From contig CM076259.1 of NCBI GenBank assembly GCA_038380795.1, forward strand, positions 28,254,977 through 28,318,976: 64,000 nt of DNA, read 5' to 3'. The notes beneath the pieces are model-generated. The model searched no databases. It saw only the letters and a list, made by a program, of their open reading frames with translations, and had not been told where the DNA came from. This stretch comes from Pyrocephalus nanus. Taxonomy: Eukaryota; Chordata; Aves; Passeriformes; Tyrannidae. The position numbers and the translations under genes were made by a program. Shown one piece after another: positions 1 through 10,500 of this stretch (positions are counted from its first letter, which is position 1; the number at the start of each line of letters is the position of its first letter).

Positions 1-1298
1 ATTAAAGGGGCCGCCGCATTGTTCTCATGTCCCAGAGGAGAGGGCTGCTGCCAGTGGAGAGGGGCCTGAGTGTCCTGTCGCCGGGCATTCCCCAGCTGGG
101 GTTGGTCTGACAGAGACCGTTCCTGCCACCCTCTGAGCTGAGGGTTGTTTTAACCCCTTCTCTGCCCTTCACAGTTGCAGAAGATATTTGTGGGGAATAA
201 TCCCAGATGGTACAGATTATCTGGATAGAGAGGAATTGAGACCAACTTTATCCCTAATTCTACAGAAGGAATTTACTTGCCTGATTGCCTTTCCATCCAG
301 GCATTTCTCTCTTGTCTTCACCTGCACTGCATCCTGGTCTGACCTCCCTTCCTCCCCATCCTGTGTGTCGTTTTAACAGCAAGCACCAGTTTAGAAATTT
401 GTGGGTACACACATAGCAAAAAAACTTTGCCTGTGCTTCCTCTCCTTCTGTTTGGATTAGGCAGCTATTATTACCCTTGTTTGAATACCATTTCATTACT
501 GCAAATTGTTTAAACCTGTTGATCCAACCCAGGCAAGGCCCATATGTTCACCCATGTGCTCTTCAGCCTTTCATCAGTCTAACAACCTCTCTGTCTCTTC
601 TGTCCATCTATCTGTTCTATCATGACCTTGGCAATCCTTTCACTTCTCTGCCTTGATTTCACATGTAATTCACAGACATGAACTGGCTTTGTATATCCAT
701 GCATCACTGCTTTTGAGGGACTGGGCTGAGTGAGGGTGTAAAGAAAATTTTCCTTTTTTAAAATTATTAGTTAAAGGCAATCATGAAATTAATTGTGCCA
801 TAGAGCCTAGGAACACCTTTCTCTTAGGTGTTTTTATTATATAGACACTGCACTACTATTTGCTAAATACAGGCTTATTAGAGTGCCTTCCTCTGGTAGA
901 ATTGTCCTCACATCTCATGTTTTCCATCTCCCTGAGTTATCCTCTCACTGAGCACCTGTGATATACTTCAAGGGCAAGACTTGCTGGATGCTACAAAGTC
1001 TCTCTGATTTTCCAAATACTTTCACATATGGCAAGAAAATTTTTACCTGCTGAATGATTAGAGCACTTGATTTTGGGGTGGAAACCATTGGTGAATAATT
1101 TCAAATTTATTATGATCTGATACACTGCAGAACTTGAAGCTCTTACATATTGTACTGAAATTACAAACTTTGAACTTTTGAACATTTCATGACATGGATT
1201 TTCTAACATGCAGTGAATAAAACCATAGAATAAATTTGTAGGGAAAGGTCTCATTTAGGTCAACTACTGTGCACAAAACAGACAACTTCAAAGATAGA

Positions 1299-1510
1299 AT
1301 AGGTTCCTCAGGGCCTTGTCCATACATCTTCTGAAGATCTCCAAGAATGATATTACTAGGCCTCTCTTGGCACTTTTCAGCATTGAACCACTCTCATAGG
1401 AAGAACCAGTTTTTCCTTAGATATAGCTGAAATTGTCCTTGATGCAATCTGAATGTTATCTCTGTTATCCTTCTGCTCTGTCCATAATGAGAACTTCTGT
1501 GGAGGAGCTG
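1299..1510 (-). mobile_element. Decayed CR1 LINE 3' fragment
   Basis: Read on the + strand this resembles the reverse complement of the CR1 3' region: a 'gaagatctccaagaatg' block, a 'ccactctcataggaag' block, then 'ttccttagatatagctgaa' and a 'tgtcc' stretch, in the usual CR1 order. Many substitutions indicate an old insertion. Family assignment is from recalled consensus, so the limits are approximate. Confidence 0.6.
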
Positions 1511-4169
1511 CTTCCTCTTTTCTGTATGCTGGCCATTCCAGTTATGGCTGAAATTAGCAAGTAATCCCATAATTTCCTTCCAAATGAATTTTTCCTCTTA
1601 ACAAATATCCAGAGTTATACTCTCAATCTCCCCCAAGTCATACAGTAATGACAGTCAAATAAATTAATACTTCTCATATCATTAAGTTCTACTAGCAGGC
1701 AGCTTTGCTTACAGCTTGAAAATAAACTGAGTTGTTATCCAAGGGCTCTGCTGAGAGAATGATGATGCACTTTCATGGGCCAGTTTAAAATTCTGTTGCT
1801 TGCAAGAAAAGGAGTCCTTACATATCTCATTTTCATCCCTGACCATTTATTCCAGTCCCCTAATTGCATCAACACTAGCATTCAGGACGTTGTGCGGATC
1901 CACTGGCTGAACTGAGTGGGACTATCCCTGTGTCAGTGCGGTATGCAGGCATCTCAAGCTGTTCGTACAACTGTACTGATGGACTCAGAGCTCTATCTCC
2001 TTTTGCTGGCCCTGGGTGACACTGAGGGTGTCTCTGTGCCAGTTTATCATTATGTGGAACACTGGTAATCATGGGAACCAATATCAGTAACATATTGTGA
2101 GATCTTCAAATAAAGGTCTCAAGGAAATGTGAAATGTTAGTACTTATATAGAAACAATATCTTCTAGAATCTTTACAGACATATATGAAGACCCAGTCAG
2201 TTTTTAATCTAAGGGTGATTTAAAGACTTGTATAAATGGCAGGATGTTATAATTGCGTTGATCAGGTTATGAATAATACTAATTTCAAATTGTAAGATAC
2301 CAAAATAGTCACACAATTAGTCCAGTATGAGTCTAATATTCAGAAAAAAATGCATAGATCTATGCTCCTATATCTGTAAGTAGAAGCACAGGTATTTATA
2401 CTTGTTGTTTACTGGAAAGCCAAACACGACTGCTGTTCTAATATTTACAATGCTACTTTTCTTACTTTTATTGAGTTTTACCATGCTTTGTTCTTAGTCT
2501 ACTTTTCTAGAAACAAAACACATTTTAGACAATCTCTCTGTGTACCATTATCCCTTAGTAACCTTTAGAATAGGTATATCCTACCAAAATTAGGGTATCA
2601 AGGTCTCAAAGCTAATTTATTGATTTGGTAATTTCCTTAAAATTATATTCTGATAATTTGATGATTATCTCTTTGATATTTCTTTGATAACTACCTCAAA
2701 GAGAATTTTTTTCTGTTAGGTCAGGGAAGAGGTTCCTAATGAACTGATTAAAATGGTCAACCAGGAAAAAAGATTTCCCATAAATGGTCCGAGGGAGGGA
2801 AAGGTTGTGAAGTGAACGTCATCGAAGTTTCGGTACAAGAGAAGGGTCTTGTAAATGCTCCAGTGGATTCAATCAAAGTTCTTAGACCTGAAGCAACTGC
2901 ACAAACTAAATCCATGGGAAAATTGTTGTTGTTCCATCTATAGTACTTGATGGTTCCCATGCTCAAATGAAAACAAAAAGGTGCTAACTTTTTCTTTATT
3001 TAAAACAAAGCATTTCAAGACTGCATAACTGTGGAGAAAAGCTTGACAAAGATTGATCCTTGAAGTTTTGAAAACAAGATAATTAAAGCAATCACAGAGC
3101 CCTCTTAAAAAGAGTTGCTGGTTTTCTTACTCATAATTGAGGTTGCAGTACCAACAATTTCTATTAGGTACTTTATTTTTAATGTAATTTCAGAAAGCTC
3201 TTTATTACTTCTGGTAAAATCCCTGGAGATTTTTTTTCAAAAGATGGGAAAAGTTAAATAGGGCAGAAAAGCCATGATGACCTTCTGTTTGAGCATCATA
3301 ATATGTCGGGGGGTTTCTGTGTTGTTGTTTGTTTCTTTTTTTTCTGTCTCTGTGGTGCCTCTGCCACATCTGTGGTCATGGGAAGATTTAACAGAAGAAA
3401 TTACTGTGATGCTTGAGTTGACCTAGTAGGAGGGTCCCTCAGCAGACCGATGGGACCAGTTACTCCAGTGCAAAACAGAGCAGCTAATTTGGCCTAGGAA
3501 TTGCACCTAATTTTGCTATGAGGCAGATCTAAAGCTCTCACCCAGTTGTAGGTAGCAAAGGCAAAATACTTTAAAAGCCTTGGCCTAAGGCTGCCAGAAC
3601 TCATTTTACTTTGCCTAAGGCTGGTACCACGTAGGAATTCTTTAATAATTTACAAAAATTGTGACTGAACAATCATGCCAACCCACAGGTCAGTCTCATG
3701 ACTCATGATTACCAAAAGCATTTGCAGAAAGTACCATGTCATCCTGTTACCTCAGATTATCCTCTTTTAGTGCCTTGGCTATGATACTAAATCAGTACTA
3801 TGTAAGCAGGTTTCAGATTTTTCCAATCCTCTATTTTCCCTTCCTACTCTGATCTATACTCATGAATCCTAATGACCCTGTTCACCGTCACCAAATAACT
3901 GCCATTATACTTGAGAGGACTAGAAAAATGTGCTTTTCTGTGGCAAACAAAAAAAAACACCCAAATTTTTAAAGGTGATCCCTGCAGGTCTGGGATTAGA
4001 AGTGCAGGGAGCAGGATGTTGATGTACAAAGCTGTCTCTGCTCCACCACTGGAGCTGCCAGTCTGTCCCCTTCTGCTAGGGCCAATCTTCCCTGCTTAAG
4101 AGCACAGCTGCTCGGCATGCTGACTGTTCAATCGGCAATGATCTCTAGTTTCAAGTATGACAGCACCGA

Positions 4170-4345
4170 CCTGCTCAGTCTCCATTCAGCCGCAGGTGGG
4201 GGCAGCGGAAGAGAAAGGGAGGGAGGGAAGGAGAGGGAGGACACTGCAAGCTACGTGAATAATTGATAGTGCAAGGAAAGGAGAGCAGCTGGGTTCCCTG
4301 TCTCCATCTGCTCACCAGCTGGGGATGAGAGATCCTTGCTCAGGT
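4170..4345 (+). promoter_or_regulatory. Possible alternative 5' exon or promoter
   Basis: A locally GC- and purine-rich stretch ends in a good splice-donor-like sequence (CTTGCTCAG followed by GTAGGG). It could be an untranslated alternative first exon of the RAP1GAP-like gene that starts 3 kb downstream. The short frame before the donor would leave phase 1, which does not match exon 2 (needs phase 2), so any such exon would have to be non-coding. The call rests on composition and one donor only. Confidence 0.15.
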
Positions 4346-7300
4346 AGGGGATGAACAGCTTAGCTGCTTTTATTCTCGTCTTGCCTGCAATGCCAATTAA
4401 AAATATTTTACATCTAGAAGGAATGAGAGCAAAGATAGCTGGGGGAGGGTTGATCCAGATCTTCTCTGTTGCTTGCGTGGCATTGTGTAATGGATGGACT
4501 TTGGGGCAGTTTCAGCCTCAGCAGGGAAAGTGTTTGTGTGCTTTTATAAGACATTGTGTATATATATATACTGCATTGTGTAGAGAAGCAGTTGGAGAGA
4601 GAGAAAGGGAGAGTGAAGCTGTGGAGAGCAGATGTCTGTGTAGGAAATGAAACAAACTGAAGGGATGAAGGGGCATGAAAGAGGGTCTGTCCAGACTCAA
4701 AGGAATCCCACCCTGATTCTGTCAATCTTGGACATAAAATGATGGGTCCAAGTGCGCAGCGGGAGGTGCTGTCTGTGCACAGCCGGTACTATATATAGAA
4801 GCTGCATGCACAGATCTGTGGAAACAGTTGATGTGAAAACGTGTATGTTTTCTATCTGTGGATGCATCGATGAGTTTGTGTAATATTGTAGTAAAACATT
4901 TAAAAAATACAGTTTTTACCCTGAAGAGTTTACCCTTGAAGGATATGCTGCTGTGTTTATCTGGTACTGCGCAGCTTCTGTGGAGCTCCTGATGTTCTCA
5001 CAATGACTCAATTAATAAAATTGCAGGGACTAGTTTCTGTGTTACAGCTAGTACAGACTTTTCCCATGTGAGCAAGATAAAATGCTAATGCAGTTAAACA
5101 AATGAAAAACTTCTGCTAATAAAAACTGGAAAAATACATAGCAAAAGGTGTAAACACCAATTACTGTAATACATGTATTAACATAGCTACATGAATATCT
5201 GAAAAAACAGAAAAGTGTATGCCAGTCCCTAAAACACACAGTAACTTATAATATGCATAATGACCTATGCAACTATAGACAAATATATGGATTACAATCT
5301 GAGACGGTAAGTACACGGAATTAGTCATATCAGAATGCAACTATCAATAGGAGCTGAATCCACTTAGTACAACTCAAGGCTTATATTTAGTGATATTGTT
5401 GCATCAGCAGGGTAAATAGTAACAATCATTAGCTTGATTATAAGTTGAGGAATAGAAAGGGGTCCTGTGATTTGCTTGCATGCGATTTATTCATACAATT
5501 ATTGCTAAAGGAGGCTAATTAGAACAGTAATTAAGGTATTTAATAATTGCTTGCTGGTTTGCTTGTGTATCTTGAGGGCTTTGTACACCACTGGAGTTGC
5601 ACAGAAGGTTAGGTAAAGCTGTGAGAGTTAAGTGAAAGCTGAGCCCAGTGTGGCTTTGAATGTGAACAAAGTTGGCTCTTGTCTGTAGTGGCAAGCTGCC
5701 AAAGAGCAAGAATGGCAGAAAGACCTGGGCCTCACTGTATACTTTGCTTTTACGATGGCCAGGCTTGCTAGTGCTGCTGATAATGACCCTGAGATGGGGG
5801 AGGGCAGTAGTTACTGCTGGCAGCCCTCTCTAGCAGCAAAAAATAATGTCTCTTCCTCCTTCCTAGATGCAGCAGAAATGGCAAGCTTGGCTCTTTGCCT
5901 TGTCCCAGTCACATATCTTCTCAGAGATTCGGGTGAATGAGTAAGAACTGCTTGTGCTGCTGTATTCAGTGCTCTGGGTCCATCTGGGAGGCATTTGGGT
6001 TGGAGCAAGGACATAGGTTGTATGAGTTAGCCAATACTCCAGCATCACATCTTCTGGGGAAAAAAAAGAAATAGACAAGAGGAAATGGAATCACTTGGAC
6101 TCCATGCAAGTTACTAAAAACAGCAAGTAGTCACTCTCTTTGTCTATTCAAAGTTGTCACCTGCCTTGATTCCTTACTCCTTGCAGTCTCTTTTCTCACC
6201 CACAGACCCCTGAAGCCCCCACAATCATTTCTATCCAGATATTTTATGAGTAGAATTTATAGGAAGCATTAGGATGAAAATGCTGCACTCATCCCTAAAC
6301 CTTTGATGTAACTGCTTGCTCTCTATTTTTCTTTTTACTTCCCCCTCTACCCTCATCTATATCAATTATCTCATATTTCTGTCTGATTTCTCTGCATTCT
6401 ATTTGTACTCTTCCTTTGTATCTTTTCCTTGCTCTGTGGCTCCTCTGCATATTCTCTTATTCTGTGTTTCCCTATGTCCCCTTCAGGAGTGAGAACAAAA
6501 CCAGTGTGAGACTGACACTTGGTGTAAGGTTGTAGCTGCTGCTTTTAAAGGCCTTGATGTAAAGAGGAAACATTATATCATCCTATGGAATGAAATTGAG
6601 AATCAAAATTAAAAAAAAAAAACCTGTGCAGAAGAGCTCTGTGTTCTCATTTAAACACAGGTATGTGCATACTCTTGCAATGGAAGGGCATCTTGCCATG
6701 CTCAATTTTTATCAGGAATGACAATCAATTGAGTGAATGCAAACACGTGGTTAAGGGGTTTGTGATTCCTCAAAATTTGAGCTTCCTTAGTTTACATGTT
6801 ACATTAGTGATCTATTTCATAAGTGGCTTAGAGCCAAATCTCTGTAGTACTTGACATATGCCAAGTATGCCCACTCCAAATGCCATGGGCTAGTGGATTT
6901 AGTATCTTCTTACCCTTCCCTTGAAAGGAATGGACGTATATATGGAACCTTGATGCTCACTTTCCCCACTGTAAACTGAGAGCTTGGGGAAGTGATCTTG
7001 CTTTACAGCAGAGTTGAAAAAGGGACCCTTCTGCTCTCCCTGTCTAACGCTGTGCTTGTCTTACCATCACGGACAACCCGAGGAGCAGCATCCCCGGCTC
7101 GGCTGTCCCAGCAGCTGCTCCTGCAGTATCCGTGGACTCCCCACAACGGAGGGCTCTAGGGGGAACTCATTTTCCACAGCGGAGGAGGGGCAGGAGTCAC
7201 CACCCCATCCCCCTTTAGCTCATCTTCCTCCATCCCTCCTCCTCGTCCTTCCCTGAGCAGCTGCCCGCCGGGGCCCGGTCCCGGCCGTGGGAGTCCCTTT

Positions 7301-7398
7301 TCTTCTCTCCGGTGAATCCCGGCCCGGGAAGAGGAGGAGGGGTGGGGGCGGGAGCCGCGGCTTCGCGGGGGGCCGGGAGGGAGCCCGTGCCCTTCTCC

Positions 7399-7449
7399 AT
7401 GGCGAGGCCGGGGGACAGCAGGCTCCCGAGGAGGGAACCCGGGAGCTGA
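7399..7449 (+). CDS. Upstream ORF in the RAP1GAP-like 5' leader
   Basis: ATG to TGA, 16 codons (MARPGDSRLPRREPGS), ending 19 bases before the main start codon. The duplicate copy at 56764 keeps the same length and stop, with MAKPGERRLPRREPGS. By position it could reduce or regulate initiation at the main ATG. Whether it is transcribed depends on the true start site, which is not visible; retention in both copies may only reflect their recent origin. Confidence 0.4.
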   Translation: MARPGDSRLPRREPGS

Positions 7450-7455
7450 CTCAGC
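7445..7455 (+). promoter_or_regulatory. T-MARE / AP-1-like element, copy A
   Basis: GCTGACTCAGC is an exact palindromic core of the T-MARE (consensus TGCTGACTCAGCA). It includes TGACTCA (AP-1) and TGACnnnGC, the core of the antioxidant response element bound by small Maf heterodimers with NRF2, BACH or NF-E2. It overlaps the uORF stop. As it lies in the probable 5' leader, it would act from just downstream of the start site or on an upstream start site. Confidence 0.4.
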
Positions 7456-7468
7456 GGAGCAGTGCAGC

Positions 7469-7512
7469 ATGTTTTCCCGGGAGCATGGCTTCCCTGCCGG
7501 AGCCTGCGGAGG
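7469..7512 (+). CDS. RAP1GAP-like exon 1 (coding part)
   Basis: Encodes [14 protein letters not shown] plus two bases (GG) that complete a glycine with the first base of exon 2. Donor is GG/GTAGGT. A second ATG at 7484 ([10 protein letters not shown]) is in another frame and would not join exon 2 in frame, which supports the first ATG. Confidence 0.75.
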
Positions 7513-10500
7513 GTAGGTACCGGGACCGGGAGTGGTGCCGGCGGCCGCGGGGCCTGGGGCCTTGCCTTCCCCGGGCAGCCCGGGGACGGGGCAGGGCAGC
7601 GGCTGCCGGCGCTTGGGGCGCAGTGCCGGAGCAGCAGGAAGAGCCCTCGCGGGTTGCCTGGAAGGGCGGAGAGCCGAGAAGGGGGAAGGCGACGGCTGTG
7701 CCCCGGCCTGGCAGGTCCAGATCTGGCTGAGGGCCCGGCGCTCCCTCTTCCCTCCCTCCCTCCCTCCCTCCCTCCCTCCCTCCCTCCCTCCCTCCCGGCC
7801 CCGCTCTGGCCGGGGGAACGCAGGCGATGAGGCGGCAGCGGGTGCTCCGCTCCCCGGAGGGAAAGAGAGAGGTTCGGTGGGCTCTTCTGCCGCCCTGGGA
7901 ATGGGGAAGCTCTTCGGCTGGGACTTCTCAGGAGCTGGGAGCGCGAGATAAATTTCCCTAGAGAGTTCTCCTTTCTCCTGCCCCGCGGGGCAATACCTGG
8001 TGGGCAGAGAGAGCTGGCCCTCCCGATACCCTGCCCATCTTCTTTGTGGCTGCACGAAGTCCTGAGCAGAGGGTATGGGCAGCCCACGAGTGGGAACAGT
8101 GGCCTCCACGCGGGGTGCAGGAACTGGGGGGAGTGTGGCTGGAAGTGAGGTTCCTCACTGGAAATCGGGGTCTTATGAGCAGAAAGTTTGTGACCACCTG
8201 AGAGCAAACCACATCTCATCTCTGCTGATTGTTTCCATTTCCTAGTTCTGTCCAGTAATTCCTTGAGTTTTATGAATCTGCGTGTAAGCAAATTTCAAAG
8301 CTTTACAGGTGCTTGAAAGTGGGGCTATCCGTGTCACGTTTTCAGGTGTCTTCACTGAAGACAAATAATCACAAACAATCATATTTGGTAAACCAATTGT
8401 GTCTCTATAAGGGAGAAATGAGAAAGAGCAGAAGCTGTTGCTCATGAGAAGTGGTTGCTCAATATTTTCCGTATGAGTATTTCAGGCCTGCTTTTGTTTC
8501 ACATTACCTTCAGTTCTTCTGAATTGCCTACCCCTTCTAGTGAGGGATTTAAAACACATATTAGTGTCTCACTATCCTATCAGGCTGTGACGCTAGTTAT
8601 TTTACTGACTCGTTCCATAGATAGCTGCAATTCATGCTGTAGTTTCTCCTACTGGAAGGCTTCCAGATTAGCAGAAGTATTTATGATAGCTATACACTTG
8701 CTTCCCTGTGAACTTCCAGGAAAATAGTTACCTGAGGATTTGGGACACTTGTCTTTTAGAGTGCAGTAAATCTCCTTTACCTCTGGAATACTTATGAAAG
8801 GATGTACAAAATTCTGTCAAGTCCAATTTGTATGTTTCTTAGAACAAATATTTGCATTGACTTGGTTCTTGAACTGGTTCAGCTAAAGCAGATAGCAACG
8901 ATTTTGAGAGCTGTATAGAGGGATCCAAAGACTGAAATAAGAGGATGCTGCAAGACAGGAATACAGGGCCTGAGCAGAGTTGTGTGTGTGTGGAGATAGT
9001 GGCTTAGAGGTCTGCAAAGGTGCTTCCAACACTATTTCAGAATTGAGAGGGGAGTCTTTGGCAGTGGATCAGCAGTACCTATGTTTAGTTTGGCTACCCA
9101 CTTGAAATTAATGCACTGGTTAATGTCATTAGCAAAATCCTAGTTTAGACTTCAGCATTTGCGGGCCCTTTGCCTCCCCTAGTTGCCGTTTCCTAAAAAT
9201 AAAGCTTCAGCAACTATACATTTGCACATAAATATTCCACTCCCAGATTCCAGAATTGCTTTTCTTTCTCAGAAGGATGATATTCTTCTTTTCTGTGGTC
9301 AAAGAGTTTGAAGTTCCAGTTTGAAAAGAAGTATGTTCTCTAGTAAAGCTCAGTGCTTTTCATTCCAGAAGTTAAAAAATCACAAGTAGGTTTTCAAGCA
9401 GTAGTTAAAATGGCTCCACATTTTTGTGATATTTTATAAAAGATATAATGAAATCCAAGTAATTAATTTCTAAAGTCTGTTGGCACATTCCTAATCTAGG
9501 ATAATTACAGAATTTTTAACATCTCTTAAGTGTATGATGAGAGTGGTGATTTTGGTCTCTGCTGGACTCATTTTGACAATAGAACTGTATTAGGGTTCAA
9601 CAGTAAAGGAGCAGTTGCTGCACAAAATTCTCCAGTCAGTCCAAAGTGTAGAGATGAATTTATGGGGAGAGATCAGGGGTAGTACTGGACCGAGTGATCT
9701 CATGTAGGAGCTGCCAGGTTTCCATGATGCAGGTGTGTATTTAACTCTTGACTGAATGATCTGAATGATTCAGCATTCAACCCAGTGACATGCCAAAGAA
9801 AACACTGAAGCATGCAACAAGGCCCCAGGGCATCCAGTTGCATAAAAAGTTCAACTATTACATTTCTTTCCGAAAATGAGAATTTATCAAATTAAGCTCT
9901 TTCCTTTTTAGGGCTTACAGAATTGAAACTTCAGATTTTTAAAAGAAACAATGAAAATCATTCATGTACTGCCTTGGACATATATTTTGCTCATCCCAAA
10001 TGTGCTTCAAGTAAATGATAAGATGATGAATAAAGCATGTGTTAGCATAATATTAATATTCATTTAAAATACATTTGCCATCAAGTTATTTCAATATTTA
10101 TTTGGGGTTGTTAAGACTAACTCCTACATCTTCCCTCCCAGATATTTTATGGCTTTAATCTCTACGTGCATTACACAGATCTCTCTCACCTCCAGTTTTA
10201 TGATGTGGGATGGAAGCATTGTGTTACTTTGTGTAGATGAGCCTATATGGAAGTTACGTGATGCCATTGGGCCACTAAAATAAATTGTGAATTGTCAGAG
10301 CATGGCTGAGCATTATGATTCTTGGAGCTTGTGATAGAGTAGCTTCATGATTACAGAAATATGTTATACCTCCAACTGCTGAGCAGTACGATTGACCCAA
10401 CAGCAGAAAGGGACCATCCAGAGGGATCTGGACAAGCTCGAGAAGTGGTCCCATGGGACCCTTGTGAAGTTCAACAAGTTGAAGTGCAAGGTGCTGCACC

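Larger units (their letters stand above)
1..7030. other. Left flank, no supported gene
   Basis: I find no exon with convincing splice sites and protein similarity here. The open frames are short and compositionally ordinary. Local items are a decayed CR1 fragment near 1.3-1.5 kb, a CpG-bearing segment near 2.76-2.97 kb, and a purine-rich stretch followed by a TATA-like run near 4.2-4.8 kb; these are listed separately. The stretch may be intergenic or may hold untranslated upstream exons of the RAP1GAP-like gene, which sequence alone cannot decide. Confidence 0.5.
7225..7501 (+). repeat. Direct duplicate of promoter/first exon, copy A
   Basis: The core from 7312 (GTGAATCCCGGCCCGGG) to 7501 aligns with 56697-56866 in the same orientation. 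Matching blocks include AGGAGGGGTGGGGGC, CTCCCGAGGAGGGA, CCCGGGAGCTGACTCAGC and AGTGCAGCATGTTTTCCC. Weaker similarity (CTGTCCTTCC-type block, GAGC-GCTGCCC) reaches back to about 7225. Copy A has about 20 extra bases in its GC-rich middle. Similarity ends inside the coding part of exon 1, 11 bases before its splice donor. This copy is attached to the full gene. Confidence 0.85.
7040..7960 (+). promoter_or_regulatory. CpG island promoter of the RAP1GAP-like gene
   Basis: This stretch is strongly G+C- and CpG-rich in an AT-rich neighbourhood. It surrounds the start codon of the RAP1GAP-like gene and runs into intron 1. It contains a 16-codon uORF, a T-MARE-like GCTGACTCAGC element and, downstream, a CCCT tetranucleotide run. 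The long overlapping open frames on both strands are the usual by-product of low stop-codon density in GC-rich DNA and are not called as genes. The part from about 7225 to 7501 is duplicated near 56.7 kb. Confidence 0.8.

Noticed and set aside
7156..8291. Long - strand open frames (317 and 358 codons) and three + frames over the first CpG island
   Set aside because: They arise from GC-rich DNA with few stop codons, run through the CCCT repeat as low-complexity peptide, overlap in several frames and show no domain.
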